Source of the DNA: CAZSVI01 sp964610205
GTDB taxonomy: Bacteria > Bacillota > Clostridia > DSM-8532
Direction: 5' to 3'
Assembly (NCBI GenBank): GCA_964610205.1
Contig: CAZSVI010000138.1
Span: 1-9,140 of the forward strand
Length of the DNA stretch: 9,140 bases
A program made the translations under genes and the position numbers. Under the pieces are notes generated by a model that was not told the DNA's origin, searched no databases, and saw only the letters and a program-made list of their open reading frames with translations. This document shows, piece by piece, positions 6,680 to 9,140 of this stretch (position 1 is the stretch's first letter; each line of letters begins with the position of its first letter).

Positions 6680-7618
6680 TTATTGTGAACCGTCAATTGG
6701 CAGAAATTTCAAGGTATTTCCGTCATTATCCATGATAAAGATTTTTGCATCGGGCAAAACATCCTGCATGGTTTCCAGGTACATTCTGGTTCGGGTAACA
6801 TCCTTACCCAATACATAGTTTTTCAACACCTGGGAAAAATTCTCAACATCACCCTTTGCTTCCGAAATTCGCTTTTCCTTGTATGCATTGGCCTGGTTCA
6901 GCATTTCGGCCGCTTTGCCTTCCGCTGCCGGAACAATTTCATTTCTGGATTTTCTCGCTTCATTAATATAACGGCTGCGATCCTCCCGTGCTTTAATAAC
7001 ATCATTGAATGCCTCTTCAACATCTTTCGGAGCATAAACCGCCTGAAGGGCAACCTGATGGATCCGAACTCCCACCTGGTACAAGTCACAGATCGCTTGC
7101 AGATCCTGAAGGATTTCACTTTGTATCATCTCCTTCTGATCGGTCAGCACATGATCCATGGTATGGTTTGCGACAACACGGCGTATTGACGATTCGGCGG
7201 CTATCCGCAGTGTCTGTTCCGGATGTTCCACATTAAAAAGAAAATCCTTAACATTAGATATTTTGTATTGAATAACGGTTTCTGTATTTACAAGGTTCTC
7301 ATCCCCAGTAATCATCAATGCCTCCCGCGGTTTCGCTTCAGTCTGGGATTGTCGAACTGTGTTTCCTATGGACGTTGTTATATAGCCTATTTCCATACTT
7401 CGTAGCACATCGCTTTTTATTATTTCATGCCTTTCAATGGGTGCAGGCAAGTGCCATTTTAAGCCGGCATCCGTCTTTATGTCGGCAAATCTTCCAAACC
7501 TTGTAATTACAGCCTGCTCGCCGCCATCGGATTTTATTGTATAAATTCCTGAAGCCAGCCATATTCCCGCAATAACCAGAATGAGTAGCAGGAACATTGA
7601 TTTCGATAGTTTTTTCAT
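6680..7618 (-). CDS. hflK: HflK-like SPFH/band-7 membrane protein
   Basis: The 312-aa protein begins with a transmembrane anchor at about residues 7-27 after a short basic MKKLSK tail, followed by the SPFH domain. It has the opening GEQAVITRFGRF (33-44), the GLKWHLPAPIE segment (52-62) and the typical HflK block AFNDVIKAREDRSRYINEAR (203-222). A coiled coil at about 205-260 and a C-terminal segment DAKIFIMDNDG (290-300) follow. It lacks the long Gly/Pro-rich N-terminus of the enterobacterial protein, so only a few residues precede the membrane helix. The ATG at 7618 has AGGGGG 9 nt upstream. The frame stays open upstream to a TTG at 7765, but that region holds a promoter and an intergenic element, and the extra residues do not look like HflK. 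It should partner with HflC encoded next to it. Confidence 0.92.
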   Translation of the reverse strand: MKKLSKSMFLLLILVIAGIWLASGIYTIKSDGGEQAVITRFGRFADIKTDAGLKWHLPAPIERHEIIKSDVLRSMEIGYITTSIGNTVRQSQTEAKPREALMITGDENLVNTETVIQYKISNVKDFLFNVEHPEQTLRIAAESSIRRVVANHTMDHVLTDQKEMIQSEILQDLQAICDLYQVGVRIHQVALQAVYAPKDVEEAFNDVIKAREDRSRYINEARKSRNEIVPAAEGKAAEMLNQANAYKEKRISEAKGDVENFSQVLKNYVLGKDVTRTRMYLETMQDVLPDAKIFIMDNDGNTLKFLPIDGSQ

Positions 7619-7680
7619 GCTTTTTGACCCCCTAAAGATTATTGTTTTAACCCTGCCGGATAAAAATAACTGCTGAATCC

Positions 7681-7735
7681 AATCGGTCACCACCAGGTAT
7701 TGAGGTGAGCCGGCGGCCCATCTTTCCTCGTTATA
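7681..7735. repeat. Intergenic element, copy B
   Basis: This stretch in the predicted hflK leader is related to 2580-2635, with 19 of 24 positions matching over 7702-7725. GGTCACC (7685-7691) can pair with GGTGAGCC (7704-7711) with one bulged G, giving a 7-bp stem and 12-nt loop. On the minus strand it would lie in the 5' untranslated RNA of hflKC. The minus-strand frame through it is open and in frame with hflK, which I regard as incidental. Confidence 0.45.
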
Positions 7736-7764
7736 ATATTTATTAAGAAAAAGACTATATAACA

Positions 7765-7792
7765 ATTATATACTACTCAGCATATTATGCAA
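7765..7792 (-). promoter_or_regulatory. Candidate hflKC promoter
   Basis: On the minus strand a perfect -10 box TATAAT (7765-7770) is 16 nt from TTGCAT (7787-7792), a half-match to the -35 consensus. A closer -35 match, TTGAAA (7794-7799), pairs at 18 nt only with the weaker TAGTAT. Transcription would start near 7758, leaving a leader of about 140 nt that includes element copy B. No terminator was seen between trmFO and this site, so read-through is possible. Confidence 0.5.
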
Positions 7793-7855
7793 GTTTCAAC
7801 TTATTTACCTGTAAAGCGACATTTTCATCCTTAAAAATACATACGTTGCTTTTTC

Positions 7856-9140
7856 TTATTTGTCTTTAAATTCTTCAATAATATTTAAAGCTCTTTCGGA
7901 AATTCTCTCATTTCTTTTCCTTTTGTCACGAATTTTGTCGGCCAGGCCGTCCATTATTCCGAAATTAATATTCATGGGCTGGAATTTCCCTGCAGCAGAA
8001 GCGGAAATATACTGAGACAAGGCGCCTATAGCTGTTGTCGCGGGAAATACCACCTTATTTTTTCCGGATATGGCCCTGAACGCGTTGATACCTGCTGTCA
8101 TCCCGGAGGCGACTGACTCCACATACCCTTCCACACCGGTTATCTGTCCCGCGAAATAAAGGCTGGTATTATTTCTCAAACGATATGTGGATGTGAGAAG
8201 CCTGGGGGACTGTATAAATGTATTACGATGCATCACTCCAAACCGGACAAATTCGGCATTTTCCAGGCCGGGTATCATTGAGAATACTCTTTTTTGCTCC
8301 CCCCATTTCAATCGTGTTTGAAATCCCACCAGGTTGTATAAAGTACCTTCCCTGTTATCCTGCCTGAGCTGTACAACCGCATAGGGTTCTTTTCCCGTAT
8401 GCGGATCGGTAAGCCCAACAGGCTTTAACGGTCCGAAACGAATTGTGTCTGTTCCTCTGGAAGCCATAATCTCCACAGGCATACAACCCTCAAAAACAAG
8501 GCTTTTTTCAAATCCCTCCATTTCAGCGGTTTCAGCCGTTACAAGTTCGTTATAAAACGCAAGATACTCCTCCCTGTTCATAGGACAATTGATATAATCA
8601 TCCGTTCCCCGGTTGTATCGTGAAGCGGCAAACGCCTTCTCCATGTTTATGCTCTCTTTTTTCACAATGGGTGCCGCCGCGTCAAAAAAGGACAATGATT
8701 CTTCCCCAATAATACCCGCAATCTCATCGGACAATGCATCGGATGTAAGCGGGCCCGTTGCAACTATTGTCATCTCCCTTTTATCAATATGCTTAACTTC
8801 TTCTGAAATGACTACAATATTCGGATGGTTTCTGATGTTTCGGGTAACACATTCGGAAAAGCCCATTCTGTCCACCGCAAGAGCCCCTCCCGCAGGCACT
8901 GCGTTTTTATCCGCGCAGGAAATAACCAGAGAGCCCATGCGGCGAAGCTCTTCCTTCAGCAGGCCGACCGCGTTTTCTATCTGATTTGATCGCAGAGAAT
9001 TAGAGCAAACCAATTCCGCGAAAGTATCCATACGGTGAGCAGGTGTTTTCTTCCCGGGTTTCATCTCATACAGCCTTACAAACCCGCCGCGGATCGCTAT
9101 CTGCCATGCAGCCTCGCAACCGGCAAGCCCCGCTCCGATG
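7856..9140 (-). CDS. trmFO: TrmFO, folate- and FAD-dependent tRNA (uracil-54-C5)-methyltransferase, 5'-truncated by window edge
   Basis: TrmFO uses methylenetetrahydrofolate and FADH2 to methylate U54 of the tRNA T-loop. The visible 427 residues start with IGAGLAG, the FAD-binding glycine motif normally close to the N-terminus, so only about 7-8 residues lie beyond the right edge. Further signatures are LYEMKPGKKTPAH near 23-35, ELVCSNSLR near 42-50 and FEGCMPVEIMA near 216-226. The cysteines in the last two correspond to Cys53 and Cys226 of the Bacillus subtilis enzyme, which take part in catalysis, so the product should be active. An internal ATG at 9064 begins a shorter open frame, but it would remove the FAD motif, and the upstream codons read as perfect TrmFO sequence, so it is not the real start. 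The stop is TAA. Its promoter lies outside the window. Confidence 0.96.
   Translation of the reverse strand, partial: IGAGLAGCEAAWQIAIRGGFVRLYEMKPGKKTPAHRMDTFAELVCSNSLRSNQIENAVGLLKEELRRMGSLVISCADKNAVPAGGALAVDRMGFSECVTRNIRNHPNIVVISEEVKHIDKREMTIVATGPLTSDALSDEIAGIIGEESLSFFDAAAPIVKKESINMEKAFAASRYNRGTDDYINCPMNREEYLAFYNELVTAETAEMEGFEKSLVFEGCMPVEIMASRGTDTIRFGPLKPVGLTDPHTGKEPYAVVQLRQDNREGTLYNLVGFQTRLKWGEQKRVFSMIPGLENAEFVRFGVMHRNTFIQSPRLLTSTYRLRNNTSLYFAGQITGVEGYVESVASGMTAGINAFRAISGKNKVVFPATTAIGALSQYISASAAGKFQPMNINFGIMDGLADKIRDKRKRNERISERALNIIEEFKDK

Noticed and set aside
7856..9064. trmFO as a complete 402-aa gene starting at 9064
   Set aside because: Codons upstream of 9064 to the window edge read in frame as the FAD-binding IGAGLAG region of TrmFO, so the gene is cut by the edge rather than starting there.

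Overview
The window looks like chromosome from a low-to-mid GC anaerobic Firmicute, probably a clostridium. The case rests on gene content: a short Gram-positive-type phosphotransacetylase paired with acetate kinase, the folate-dependent tRNA methyltransferase TrmFO, a SpoVK/CbbX-like AAA+ ATPase and a YegS/DagK-type lipid kinase. Purine-rich Shine-Dalgarno (SD) sequences precede the starts. No mobile element, CRISPR array, rRNA or tRNA gene was seen. Assignment below class level is not supported.

Layout from left to right. Positions 41-73 hold a perfect 12-bp hairpin just past the end of ackA. ackA (90-1286, minus) and pta (1314-2309, minus) form a two-gene acetate/ATP operon transcribed pta then ackA, with 27 bp between them. 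A 321-bp AT-rich gap (2310-2630) carries two candidate promoters and a degenerate catabolite-responsive (cre-like) sequence for this operon. A tandem AAA+ ATPase gene (2631-4511, minus) follows. A 137-bp intergenic region separates it from the divergent lipid kinase gene (4649-5542, plus). The kinase converges on hflC, and a perfect 14-bp hairpin (5571-5610) sits between them as a likely two-way terminator. hflC (5626-6633, minus) and hflK (6680-7618, minus) form a membrane SPFH-protein operon read hflK then hflC. A 237-bp gap with a promoter candidate precedes them. The 3' part of trmFO (7856-9140, minus) runs off the right edge.

Working together: Pta and AckA turn acetyl-CoA into acetate and ATP, HflK and HflC should form a membrane complex that normally modulates FtsH (no ftsH is present here), and TrmFO makes m5U54 in tRNA. 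The lipid kinase and AAA+ protein are assigned by family only; their substrates cannot be read from sequence. The genes look like ordinary chromosomal housekeeping genes.

The least explained items are two related intergenic sequences of about 55 nt (2580-2635 and 7681-7735), which suggest a dispersed repeat or structured element, and the duplicated AAA+ architecture. I found no convincing undescribed multi-gene system.
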